From Datisca glomerata (lineage: Eukaryota; Streptophyta; Magnoliopsida; Cucurbitales; Datiscaceae), in contig QANY01011365.1 in the NCBI GenBank assembly GCA_003255025.1, positions 434,001-498,000 of the forward strand: a stretch of DNA of 64,000 bases, in the 5' to 3' direction. This document shows, piece after piece, positions 45,063-56,600 of this stretch; within the stretch, counting starts at the first letter, position 1; every line of letters starts with the position of its first letter. Both the position numbers and the translations under genes were made by a program. The notes beneath the pieces were generated by a model. That model was given only the letters and a program-made list of their open reading frames with translations. It had not been told where the DNA came from and ran no database searches.

Positions 45063-46260
45063 TAGACTAAGAAGTAGAACTCAAAAGCTGTGAAAGGAAA
45101 GGGCGCTACAAAAGTGGACAAGTCGAAAGACAAGTGTCATCATTGTGGAGTCGCTGGTGATTGGAAATGCAATTGCTTAAACTATGTCAAGGAGTTGAGA
45201 TCTAAATGTATAGTATTTGTTACTGAGGCCTGTTATATGGCTAACTCTACTTCTTCTTTGGTTGTAGACTCTACAGTCACTAACCATATCTGTTGTTCCC
45301 TGCAAGAATTCAGGAAAATTAGAAGACTTGACGAGCGTGATTTCAACTTCCGTCGGGGATTTGAAGCACTAGTATTGGTTTTATCTATGAAAACTATTAA
45401 ATTGTCATTTGATAACATTTTTATGGTTTTACGTTATATTTATTATATCCCGATTTTAGGGAAGAACCTTATTTTAGTAGCTAGTTTAATTTAGCAATGA
45501 TTCAATTTGAATTTCATTGATAAAGATATTGATATTTTTAGAAATGACTGTTTAATTACTATTTCACATTTGATAAATAAACTATTTTAGGTAAAACTAA
45601 TAGTTTCAATGATATGTGTAACTGAGTGAATGTTGATTCACAAGAATAGTAAAATGTTGAAGTATGACTCAAGCAATCTATAACCTATTGTCGCATATTA
45701 ACCTAGACATGATTAAAGCACTTACAAAGGATGGTCGTTTGCAACTTTAAGTGTGAGATCACTACCCACATGTGAATCTTGTACAGAAGGTAAAATGATC
45801 AAGAGACCATTTTGAACAAAGGATAAAAGAACTACTCAATGCCTCAAACTTGTACATAGTGATTTATGAAGGCAATTGAATGTCCAAGTAAGAGGAGGTT
45901 ATGAATACTTCGTAACAAAGGGTAAAAGAGCCACTCGCTAATGACTACTCAAGTTTTTATCATGTTTATCTAATGCGCCAAAAGTCTGAAACCTTTGAAA
46001 ATTTCAAAGAGTATGAGGCTATTGTTGAGAAGCAATTAGAGAAACAAATCAAAATACTACTATCCGATCATGGTGGAGAGTACTTGCTAGGAGAGTTCAA
46101 AGACTTTCTTAAGAAATAATGTATTCTTTCTCAACTTAGAGCACCTGACACTCCAGAATAGAATAATGTGTCAGAGAGAAGGAATCAAATTCTGATGGAT
46201 ATGGTTATATCCATGATGAGTTACTCATCCATTTTAAATTTATTCTAGGGATATGCCTTA
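45063..46260 (+). pseudogene. Copia-C1 pol fragment: zinc knuckle, protease, integrase piece
   Basis: The frame at 45090-45494 reads 'DKCHHCGVAGDWKCNC', a CCHC knuckle with the His changed to Asp. It continues as 'LVVDSTVTNHICCSLQEFR', a copia protease with Asp kept but DSG changed to DST, and a readable pre-integrase. After stops, 45975-46250 gives 'FKEYEAIVEKQLEKQIKIL', 'SDHGGEYLL' and 'VSERRNQILMDMVISMMSYS', i.e. the integrase second Asp and Glu motifs. The same family as 24742-24860. RT and RNase H are absent. Confidence 0.82.
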
Positions 46261-48889
46261 GAAATAACAGCTCCAACAAGAAATCACAAAGTTAGAATTC
46301 TTTTAGTAGTCTTGACCAAGATCAAGTCAATTGATAGTGTAAAAAATCTATCACATTAAGCAATAACAAAATTTCATAAGTTGAAACATGAACAATATAA
46401 CTCAAACCCCATTCCAACCAGAATAGTCCTGTATTACTAATCAGGCATATGGCTAGGCACAATTCAAATACTTAGAACATGTTAACAAGCAATTCAAAAT
46501 ACCAATCAGAAAATTAGAGAATTAACAACATATAATGACTTCAAAAAGGAATTCTTACATGGGACAACTCTATTTGGTCATGTCCAATCTAATAATTGTA
46601 ACTTGTTCAAGTAAATGTTATTATTCACTCTCTATAACAAGGAAAATCCATTAATAATAATAATAAAACTTCAAGTGCATGCAAGTGAAAGTTTTAAAAA
46701 TTACCATGCAAAAGAAACAAGAACTTTAATTTTAGAAACAAGGACTATTTGTCCATAGAGTTCCTTTTTCTTTGTAAGTTATTTGTATTTTACGACCGAA
46801 CTATGATGATTTATGAAAAAAGGTTCTAGTGAAGCACTTGGTTTAGAGCTAAAGCACTTGGAATACTTGGAAAAAGAGAGTAGGAAATAGGCATGATGAT
46901 GAACAGACAGCTTTTAGCAAGACAATTGATGGGAAGCAATCATACAAAGAAAAAGAAAAAGTTGGGTATTTTGAAGGGAAAGATGAATTACCTTTTCCTA
47001 AACAGAGATATGTTTAAGTACCTAGAAACTTCTGTGTTGTAAATGAAAAATAAGCCCAAATCCCCATNCAAGTTATTTGTATTTTACGACCGAACTATGA
47101 TGATTTATGAAAAAAGGTTCTAGTGAAGCACTTGGTTTAGAGCTGAAGCACTTGGAAAAGGAGAGTAGGAAATGGGCATGATGATGAACAGACAGCTTTT
47201 AGCAAGACAATTGATGGGAAGCAATCATACAAAGAAAAAGAAAAAGTTGGGTATTTTGAAGGGAAAGATGAATTACCTTTTCCTAAACAGAGATATGTTT
47301 AAGTACCTAGAAACTTCTGTGTTGTAAATGAAAAATAAGCCCAAATCCCCATATATTTTCAATATAAAGAACCGAGACAAGACAAACTACATTGGTATTG
47401 CTTATGATTTTGGAGGCTTAAAAATAATAGAAGAAGACTTGCCTTTCTAGGATGATTCGTCCCCATGTTGTCTGTTTCTTCCCTTTCTATCTATTCCGTC
47501 TTTTGCTTTATTTGTGCCCTTTCTTTGTTTCCACGCATTTCCCTCTTTAAGCTTCACAAAATTTGACTTGGAAGTTGATTGAAAATGACATATTTGTTTG
47601 TGTAAAAATAGATATAGAATTCTGTTGATATTCTTTGAAATAGAGTGAGAGAATACAAATAAATATGTAAATTAGTAGTTTTACTTGAGTAATTGGATAA
47701 GATGTAAATTAGTAGTGATATCTTTCTTCTTCATATTTCTCTACAGATAAACCGGGGAAAGTCTGCCAAAAGAATTGACTAAAGCTGTTGGAATTGGAAA
47801 ACATAGATATGATAGACAACAAATAGGGTCCATGTGGTATTTTCAAATTGATTCATAAGCCAATTCATTACTAAACTTTGATAGAGATGAGATTAAGTTA
47901 AAAGTAAACCTTAATTAACAAATTATGCAAGTTAAGAGAGTTTGAAAGGCATCATACCTTCAGAAACGCTTCATGTTCGTGGTTAAATTTTGCTTGAGTA
48001 ATGATTTTCTAAACTAGCACTATATAGGCCCTCTTTGAAAAGACTTCATTAAGGTTCAAAATAAAATCATAAAACAAAGAGCATCATTTATGAGTGCTTG
48101 TGACTATTAAGTGTTTGCAACTTAACACAATTCAAATATATTATTGTTAGAAAAAAATTTTGAGTTGTCAAAGCACTTCTATAAGAAACATATATTCAAG
48201 TGATTCGTATATTCGCTCACAAACTTTGCTTAAATAAGGACTATCTCAAGTTAAACACTATGGACTCGCTTGGAAAAAGACTTATGATTAAGAAGAAAAT
48301 CATAAATGGAAAAGTCCTAGTCATGTAAATGACTATAATTAGTTTTGGTCGTTCCACTAGCAATTAACTAGAAAAAGAGGAGTGCAACAGCATAGAAAAA
48401 GAAGAGCTTATTGAACAACATGCTTGCTTGATAAAAGCAATGATCTATGGAGGTTAAGAAAGCATAAGATCAAACTCAAAGCCAAAGGAAGGTAACCTAA
48501 ATCTATTATGTTCAATCTATACAGTATCAACTAACAGGTATGGACATTTAATGGGTAAGAACAAATGTAATCGACAAAAAATTTACAAGTGAAACACTAA
48601 ATCACCTCTTTCTTCTTTTCATCTGAGGACGATAATAGAGCAAAAGTTGCATTTATCTTTTGAGCACACTCTTCTAACAAATAAGAAAGTGTATATGCAC
48701 GTGAGATCAGCAAGCCTAAACACCTTAAAAATAGTAACAATAACCACCAATACATTAGTCTCTTACGGATATGATAAAAACCTCAACTGCATAACCATTA
48801 AGCATTGCTAACCTATGAACGATCAAAAAAATCAGACATGATTTGAGAATGAAACTTTTACCTCTGATTATGAGCAAATAAAGGTTTGT
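46261..48889. other. Unassigned spacer with an internal 290 bp duplication at an N
   Basis: No gene recognised. Positions 46776 to ~47067 are repeated right after the N at 47068 (with an ~11 bp deletion). The other copy of this zone (56600-58210) has the stretch once. Segments at 47535-47785 and 48434-48890 are absent from the other copy. Confidence 0.5.
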
Positions 48890-49470
48890 ATAGAAGAGAG
48901 AGATTGAATTTCTAAGAAAATCCTTTGACCTTGCTTTCTGACAATGTCTTCCCTAACCTATATTCCTTAGTCTCTTAGGGAAGCAAATATAGATGGAAAA
49001 ATAATGGTCACATTGAGTTTCTGTTTTACCTTATTTTTGTTCTAAATTTTCTCTATTTAATTTATAAAAGTCTTTCAAGCTTCATGTTAATTCTTTTGAC
49101 TTAGACTTTTGGTTTTAATGCCATTTCAAATTTGTCCTCCAAGTATTAAACAATTTTGTTTCTAAGAAAAAATCTAATTAACATTGAGTCATTTTGTGAG
49201 GTTTTTCTAGAAAATACATGAAGAGTTTTTTGTTCATACTCCGCATAAATATTGTCTTGAAGCGAGTCCAAGATTGATGAGGCTATGTCAATTCTCGTGG
49301 CTTGGGGTGAAGTCTAAGAAGACGTGATCTAGATCGCTCGTACCGCGACGTGGAGATTAAGATTAACAAACGTGGTGGTTGCTTGTGCCTCAGAGTGATT
49401 CAAGATTGACGAGCATGTTCTAAGAGTACTACTTTCAAAACCATAAAGAAAGTGGATGTTGAGACTGAAA
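48890..49470 (+). other. Copia LTR end and leader, with gag trace
   Basis: Similar to 51500-51900: 'gagtccaagattga', 'gtggagattaagattaac', 'gtggtggttgcttgtg' and 'agattgacgagcat' in the same order. It ends in a short gag trace ('KTIKKVDVETE', about 49435-49470) into which the CACTA end is inserted. Confidence 0.55.
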
Positions 49471-50645
49471 CTACTACAAAACTGAATTTTAACGATCAGA
49501 GAATTTCTATTGTTTAAAATCAAAGATGACGGGTGATAATCCGTCATTTTAAAGGTCGTCGTAAAAATAGTGCATTATTGTCTATAGGAATAGAAGACAC
49601 CAGTTGCTCGACCAATCGTCATCTTCTAACTAAAATACGACGGGTGAGATCGGGGGACATTTCACGATAGGTAGTTTGGTCGCCGTCGTGGTTTGAAGAT
49701 GACAGTGGCTGGAATAACCATCGTGAATAACGTGCCCTAGAATTTTTTACTACGGTTTGTCTACAAACCGTCGAGTTTTTATATAATTTTTTTAATTTAT
49801 TACTGAATAATTATGCAAACCTATTAGAATTACATAATAAATGAAACAGAAAAGGATACAAATATCTCAACAGACAATATAACTCTTCGTTGTAAACATT
49901 ATGATTATGCTCAAGATTTCTAACATTGTAGACTAAAAAACAAATAACAAAATTAATTACAAAAACCTTGAGACTAATGAACGTTGAATACTTCGTTTTA
50001 GTTGTTCTAGTTGCTTTAATATCGTTCTACTTAGTTGTTGAACCGGCAAAAAACAAAGACAGAATTTAACCCAATCAATTTACTAAATTATAAAGTAAAG
50101 TAAATGAGTATTGAAAGTTATCATACGTACATGTTTGGTGATTTGGTATTAACTTCTTCTTTTATCCACTCATGTGTTGCATTATAGATTCTTAGTTTAA
50201 CCCTAAGTAAAAGATAAAACAATACAAAGTTAAATAAAACATAAACACACCAATATCATACTTACTATAAACATAGTTACATGTAGTACCTTCATAATTA
50301 TAGTCTCTTCGCCATTTGGTCAAACATAAGTAACATCGTTTTCACCATCTACGTCAAATGTTTCAACAGAAGGCATCTCTATTACAAACAAATAACAATC
50401 TAATAATGTATCACCATAACCATCATCAGCAATACTTGATAAGACAAGTGACCATCTTGGATCTTGTGGATCTTCAACATAAAAAATTATTTTGCTTGTT
50501 AAGCCAAAATGAAAAGCTCATTTTTGTGACCGAATCTTGCAAGATCAATTAATGTAAATCCAAGATCATCAACTTTGATCCATAGTAGTCAATTCTGTTT
50601 TGGTGATCGTTTCGATTTTCTGAAAAAATGAAACGTTTCATAAAT
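49471..50645 (-). mobile_element. CACTA element end with TnpD carboxyl fragment, copy 1
   Basis: The end at 49471 reads 'ctactacaaaactg', a CACTA-like terminus with a changed base. It is followed by 300 bp of short inverted and direct repeats such as 'gacgggtgataatccgtc' and 'tacggtttgtctacaaaccg'. At 50600-50285 the minus strand codes a TnpD-type transposase tail: 'IKVDDLGFTLIDLARFGHKN' and, after a stop and one-base shift, 'IIFYVEDPQDPRWSLVLSS'. This pattern is the DUF4216-type region of plant CACTA transposases. The rest of the transposase is cut off where hydrolase 3'UTR sequence begins at 50649. Confidence 0.72.
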
Positions 50646-50648
50646 TTC

Positions 50649-50830
50649 GTCAATAAATTCAACATTGTTTTATTCTTTATTTCATTGTACGTGTAATAAT
50701 TATTCATTTCATTTTAAAGAGAATAAAAGTACAATTTTTTCAATAAAGTTAAATGTTCTTCTTATACGATGAGTAAGGCTTGTTAGTTTAATTTGAACAG
50801 ATTCTTATGGAATGTAAAGACTGAGAAGAA
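50649..50830 (+). repeat. Hydrolase 3'UTR copy 2
   Basis: Matches 42234-42412, starting at the first poly(A) signal. Confidence 0.85.
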
Positions 50831-50969
50831 GATGATTTATGAGAAAAATGTGTAATCAGAGAATACAATGACGCCTTCTAGTTTTAGGCCGAGAGAAAAG
50901 ATAACTTAAAGCTGAACCTTAGTTGTAGCTCAATATAATGCTTAAAATTCTTGTACAATCTATTATTGC

Positions 50970-51257
50970 GATGATGATATCTATCTTTTAGAGGTACTGT
51001 AGAGATGATGCACAAATTATTTTCATGAGAGGCCATTCAAGTTGCATATTAAAGGCTATAAAAAGAGGAAGTGAATGTTCGTGAATATTTCATATAGAAT
51101 CTTATGGACTGCATGGAAGTTAATGAGTCCTAGAACATTCATTTCATGCTAAACTATTTATATTATTCAAACAGTTGCATTAGAATCCCTAAGAATTGGA
51201 AAATTGGCAGAAATCAATCCTCAATCCATCACATCTCTTTTCTAAAGCTCCTATTAG
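50970..51257 (+). pseudogene. Hydrolase last-exon fragment B
   Basis: Same extent as fragment A and shares its frame break. The last part of the WNLMDCME region is further changed ('catatagaatcttatggac'). Confidence 0.85.
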
Positions 51258-52059
51258 TTGTGTTAATAGGTACTGCAAAAATTTGTTACTTTGATTATTT
51301 ATATTGTTGGCTCCATAGACAAAAAAAATAGGTCAAGTAAAGTATGAGTTTGTGTCTACCTACTATTAGATGTACGGTTTGATCATTTATACCAAGAGAG
51401 TTTGCCGATAAAAGAAGACTAGCGATCTGAAACACTGGATAAACACAACATTTATAAATGTGCATTTAATTTTGATAGTCAATATATTCTTCAATTAAAA
51501 AGAAGGTTCTTGAATTCTAGGTTTCCTGACTTTCTAAGGAAATCTTTCGACTGAGTTTAATAACAATGTCTACCCTAGCCTATACACACACAATCGTATC
51601 TTAAGGAAAAAAATATAGAGAGAAACATAGTGTTTGATTTTTTTTTTGTTTTACCTTTTTTTATTCTTTTTTTTCTCTATTTAGTTTATACTCCACGTAA
51701 AAATCATTTGCCTTGGAGTGAGTCCAAGATTGACAAGACTATGTTACTAGTTGGCCCTTAGGATGGAGTCTAAGAAGATTTGATCGAGATCCCTTGTGCC
51801 TCGATGTGGAGATTGAGATTAACAAGTGTGGTGGTTGCTTGTGTCTTGAATAGGATTCAAGATTGACGAGCATATTTTCTTAAGAAATTAAGACATTGGT
51901 ACTAGGAGTCAAGAGATGCAGGAAAATGATTAGAGGTACATGTGCTGGTTTTAAGTCCAGTTTTTGTAATCATTTAAATTCTTTATATTGTGGATGCTAT
52001 GATGAATGGATGATATGATTTAATATGATATTTTTCGTTGTGCAAAATTTAGTTGATTA
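51258..52059 (+). other. Copia LTR end and leader between fragment B and gag
   Basis: Contains the T-rich LTR end near 51700 and a leader with 'gagtccaagattga' and 'tggagattgagattaac', shared with 60582-61380 and 62996-63800. No gene. Confidence 0.5.
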
Positions 52060-52885
52060 AAATTTAAATTTTTAGATATCAACTTACTGACCATCCTAGA
52101 TTGTTTAGAGTTCGCATATAGGTCTTCTCAATTGATATTGGAGAAAAACACTATATTTTAGAGTATATGCGTGAGGGTTGTTGTATCACTCGATCTCATT
52201 TGTTTGTTGGTAATAATTCTGCATATTTGAAAGCTCGCATGAGATCATGCATTTTTTGCTCTGTTGATGAACGTGTTTGTATGATTATTGAAGAACGTTG
52301 GACTTATCCACAACCAAACCTAAAAAAATGAAGCAATGATGATCCTAATGCTTGTAATTAGAACTATAAAAGTGTAAATATTTTGTTAGTATTGTAACAG
52401 CTGAAGAGTTTCGACGCATCTCTAAGTGTGACACCTCTAAATAAGCACGAGATATTTTAGAAGTTGTAGATGAGGGAACTACCTTGGTTAAAAAATTTAA
52501 GTAATAAATTTCGAGAACTAAATTTGAAAACCTTAGGATAAAAGAGAATGAAACTTTCTCAAATTTTTATGCTATGTTTGGTGATATTGTTAATTCTTCC
52601 TTAATCCTAGGTGAGAAAGTTTCTGAGCCCAAAATTATTGGAAAAATCCTTAGTCTCTACTCAAAGATTTCAAGCTAAAGTTTCAGCTGTTGAGGAAATA
52701 AAAAACCTCGATGATATTAAGGTAAAGGAATAAGTAGTTTCTCTCCAAGCCATTGAACTGCACTTGCCTTCTTTGAAGGACAATATGAGTATTGCTTTAA
52801 AAACTATAGAGGAAGTGGATGATGAGGCTCATAGTGATGATGATATGGCTTTACTCACTAGAAAGTTCAAAAAGTGTTGAAATTT
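52060..52885 (+). pseudogene. Copia gag relic G3 (longest copy)
   Basis: Covers the gag amino end ('NSAYLKARMRSCIFCSVDER'-like by frame), the core and the acidic tail up to 'DMALLTRKFKKC'. Several stops and shifts. A CACTA terminus follows directly at 52886. Confidence 0.82.
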
Positions 52886-53270
52886 CACTACAACAAAAAA
52901 ATGCTACGATAGCGGCCAAAAAATGCGATGTATACCAACATTATTAAAAGTCCGCTACCTGTGATAGTATTTTTTAAACACTATAAAAAACCTATGCTAG
53001 CATTTTTTAAACGCTATCAAAAGATTTGTATAGTATTTTTAAACGCTATCAAAAGATTTTTATAGCATTTTTAAACGCTATCAAATGCTTTTCATATAGT
53101 TTAATAAACACTATCAAAAGCCTTTCATAGCGTTTAAAAAATTCTATAAAAAGACTTTTATAGCGTTTTATAAATATTGTAGTAGGTCTTTTATTACGTT
53201 TTATAAATGTTATCGCAGGTCTTTCAAAGCCTTTTATAATTGCTAAGGCATTTCATAGCATTTTTCATTA
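52886..53270 (+). mobile_element. CACTA terminus and subterminal repeats, copy 2
   Basis: Starts CACTACAACAAAAAAATG, a textbook CACTA inverted-repeat end. It is followed by ~350 bp of the same 'tagcgttt' and 'aaacgctatca' units as copy 1. This copy shows where the element begins and that it was inserted in the tail of copia gag. No opposite terminus is seen before the N at 55735. Confidence 0.8.
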
Positions 53271-55734
53271 CTTATTGTTTTGTTAATGTTATCAAATACT
53301 TTTTATAACTTTTTTTATTACTTCTACTTACAATTGTACAAATATAAAAAATAAATAATTTTTTATAAAATATCACGAAATAAAAAAATCACATATCATT
53401 TTATTTAATTAGTCAAAATTGTTACATATTGATTTTTACATAGAGCAAACAAAAGTAATTTGTCCAAAAAAAATCTAGTATAAATTCAAATCTAGGTACT
53501 GAAGGTGGAGGTATCCTAGGAGGTTCACTTGATAGTTTTCCTTGGTGAAGAGGTGGTGGCGCAGGTAACTTCCTTGGTAATGCTTTAGGACAAGATCAAA
53601 GTATTGTACCAAAGCATGGATGATCCATTCAGATGAAGATGCAACCCTCCTATTCCAAATAGTACAATCTAAATGATCAACAGCTAAGAAATGACTTATT
53701 AGATAAGGAAGTTAAGAATCAGTAGCAGACTTATAAGATTCCATGATATAGTATAATTGTTGGTGAAGAACAACCAAATTCTGACATTTATTTTGCAAAC
53801 CAAGTTTATTATCTTCTGTCTCAAAATGCAACATTTAACAAGCAGTCATGTTTATCTAATCAATGTCTTATAAGACTATAACAAAGCTTAAGTGACAGAG
53901 AAGATTCATAGCAACACTAAGGCTTTCAAATCCATCCATTCCCTCACCCAAAAAAAAAGAAAAAAAAAATAGATTAAATATGAGTTTCATGGAAGTTTAA
54001 TGAGTACATTGAAAAATACATACCATGTAATAGGATACTCAGAACCATTAGGATATTTGATACTAAATCTACTGCCAAAGTTTAGAGTTTAGCATGTAGT
54101 TCACTCCTTGTGCATTAGTTGATGGAAGACTGATGGTCAAATAAGAAACTAAGATTAAATAAACAAAAAAATGTTTATATAATTAACATTACAATAACAT
54201 GCATTTAAATGTGTTTGGCACAAGCTTATAAGAACTACACTAAACACTTAACTTAGCAAATGAAAAATCGCATCAATTCAACTAGAAAGAATCTTAACCA
54301 CTATGCTACAATCAATTCAACTCCGATTGTGTCAAAAGAAAATTGAGTACATACTATATGCCACATTTCTTGTTTTACTTCCACAATGCTACAATCAGTT
54401 AGCTGAAATTCAACCTCATGGTGATCACCACTGTCATATTTTTATCTATTGCTTATATAAGTGTATATATGCACTGCAAGTACACTAATTAATTACATGC
54501 AAATGAATATATGTTCTGATCTGCATAGCTTGGTTCCAACATAGTTTAGCATAGTTAATACGTTCTCATGTTTGTCATGAGCTTTGAAGGTCATTTTTAC
54601 CTGCAGTTATCTCGCATTTATCTCTATTTTGTAACAATTTCAGTCATTCAAATTTTAGGTATTGAGACCAAAACTAATTTATGGATATCAGTCACTTGCC
54701 TCAAAATTAAGGACTAAAAAAGTTATGTTCGGGTTCTCTTAATATATATGAGTTGTCTAATTGAACCACAACTTGAGCAGTACATCCAGTTTCAAATCAG
54801 ACTAATAAGTTGATAAAGGCTATTTTCAATTAGGCAAAAATGACTGAAATGAAGACCCACTTGTACTTCATCTAACTTAGCACTAAATGGATGGATAGAA
54901 AACCATTCTTGAAAACCAAAAAGCTTGGCAATACCTAGTTCTTGATGCGAGAGCCATCCTATTTTGCAATAGCAAGAATCTGAAAGCAGAAACAAGGTCC
55001 ATGTTAAAAGTATCTCCTTGGAATAACAAATGAAACCAATCACAAGACTCAATTCAAACTCAAAGTCATGAAAGTAAACATTTTCTTGCTAAAATACAAA
55101 TAGTTATAAAAGCAAGCCTTTTAACAGTTAGAAACACAAATCGAACTCCAAATTCATCCCAGGTTCAACCGAGTCACTCCCTCAAACATCTAACATTAAT
55201 CCAATTAGATGAAATTTGGCACACTAATTAACTCCAGAAACCCTAATTAAGAGAACTAAGATGAAATTCGACACACTAAAGAAAGAGAAGTAAACAAAAT
55301 TTAGGAAACCCTTAACTCAGACAAAATTTCTAAGAAAATACATAAATATCAGAGGAAAATCACACACAATCAAACATGAATTAGAGATTATAACACAATG
55401 TGTAAGAAAAAAAAACCCTTCCTCTGGTTTTGAGATGCAAAATCGAAGTGGGAAAGGACTAGAAAATTGAGATGCGACATAGAGCTAAGAGACAGAGAGC
55501 TATCAGATATAGAGCTACGAGATCCAAGACAGAGAAATGATGAGAGCTAATGAGAGAGAAGCAAGAAGCTGTCAGAGAGAGGTTCGTGAAAGAGAACCCT
55601 GAGAAAGAGATAGTTGAAAGAGTGAGACTAACAAGCTACATCCCTCAGCTTCGACAATCGTACAAAGAGGTTGGAGTAAAGAGGGCTAGTTAAGAGGATG
55701 AAGAAAGAGGATTGTGGATGTGAAGAGAAAGGGT
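53271..55734 (-). other. CACTA interior, possibly with a captured gene 5' part
   Basis: No transposase recognised. On the minus strand, 55400-55720 is strongly CT-rich with short TAGCTCT repeats, like a plant 5' leader. Farther down, open stretches occur at 55052-54792 (86 codons) and about 53680-53500. None is recognised. The region has no second copy in the window. It ends at the N at 55735. Confidence 0.35.
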
Positions 55735-55735
55735 N

Positions 55736-56600
55736 GTTTGATTGTTTTTCTGTTTTACTTAATTTTTTATTCTAATTTTTCTCTATTTAGGTTAAGCTTC
55801 GACTTAATTCCTTTAATTTAGACTAAGAAGTAGAACTCAAAAGCTGTGAAAGGAAAGGGCGCTACAAAAGTGGACAAGTCGAAAGATAAGTGTCATCATT
55901 GTGGAGTCGCTGGTGAATGGAAATGCAATTGCCCAAACTATGTCAAGGAGTTGAGATCTAAATGTATAGTATTTGTTACTGAGGCCTGTTATATGGCTGA
56001 CTCTACTTCTTCTTTGGTTGTAGACTCTACAAATCTATAAATGATTAAAGCACTTACAAAGGATGGTCGTTTGCAACTTTAAGTGTGAGATCACTACCCA
56101 CATGTGAATCTTGTACAGAAGGTAAAATGATCAAGAGAGCATTTTGAACAAAGGATAAAAGAACCACTCAATGCCTCGAACTCGTACATAGTGATTTATG
56201 AAGGTAATTGAATGTCTAAGCAAGAGGAGGTTATGAATACTTCGTAACAAAGGGTAAAAGAGCCACTCGCTAATGACTACTCAAGTTTTTATCATGTTTA
56301 TCTAATGCGCCAAAAGTCTGAAACCTTTGAAAATTTCAAAGAGTATGAGGCTATTGTTGAGAATCAATTAGAGAAACAAATCAAAATACTACTATCCGAT
56401 CATGGTGGAGAGTACTTGCTAAGCAGTTCGAAGACTTTCTTAAGGAATAATGTATTCTTTCTCAACTTAGAGCACCTGACACTCCAGAATAGAATAATGT
56501 GTCCGAGAGAAGGAATCAAATTCTGATAGATATGGTTATATCCATGATGAGTTACTCATCCATTTTAAATTTGTTCTAGGGATATGCCTTAGAAATAACA
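55736..56600 (+). pseudogene. Copia-C1 pol fragment, second copy
   Basis: Copy of 44981-46260 with about 430 bp removed (the protease and pre-integrase part, 45275-45705 of the first copy). The frame at 55846-56040 keeps 'DKCHHCGVAGEWKCNC' and the protease start. 56305-56526 holds the integrase piece with 'SDHGGEYLL'. Confidence 0.82.

Noticed and set aside
50358..50552. 64-codon plus-strand frame, repeated at 59682
   Set aside because: It is the antisense shadow of the TnpD-type transposase tail on the minus strand.
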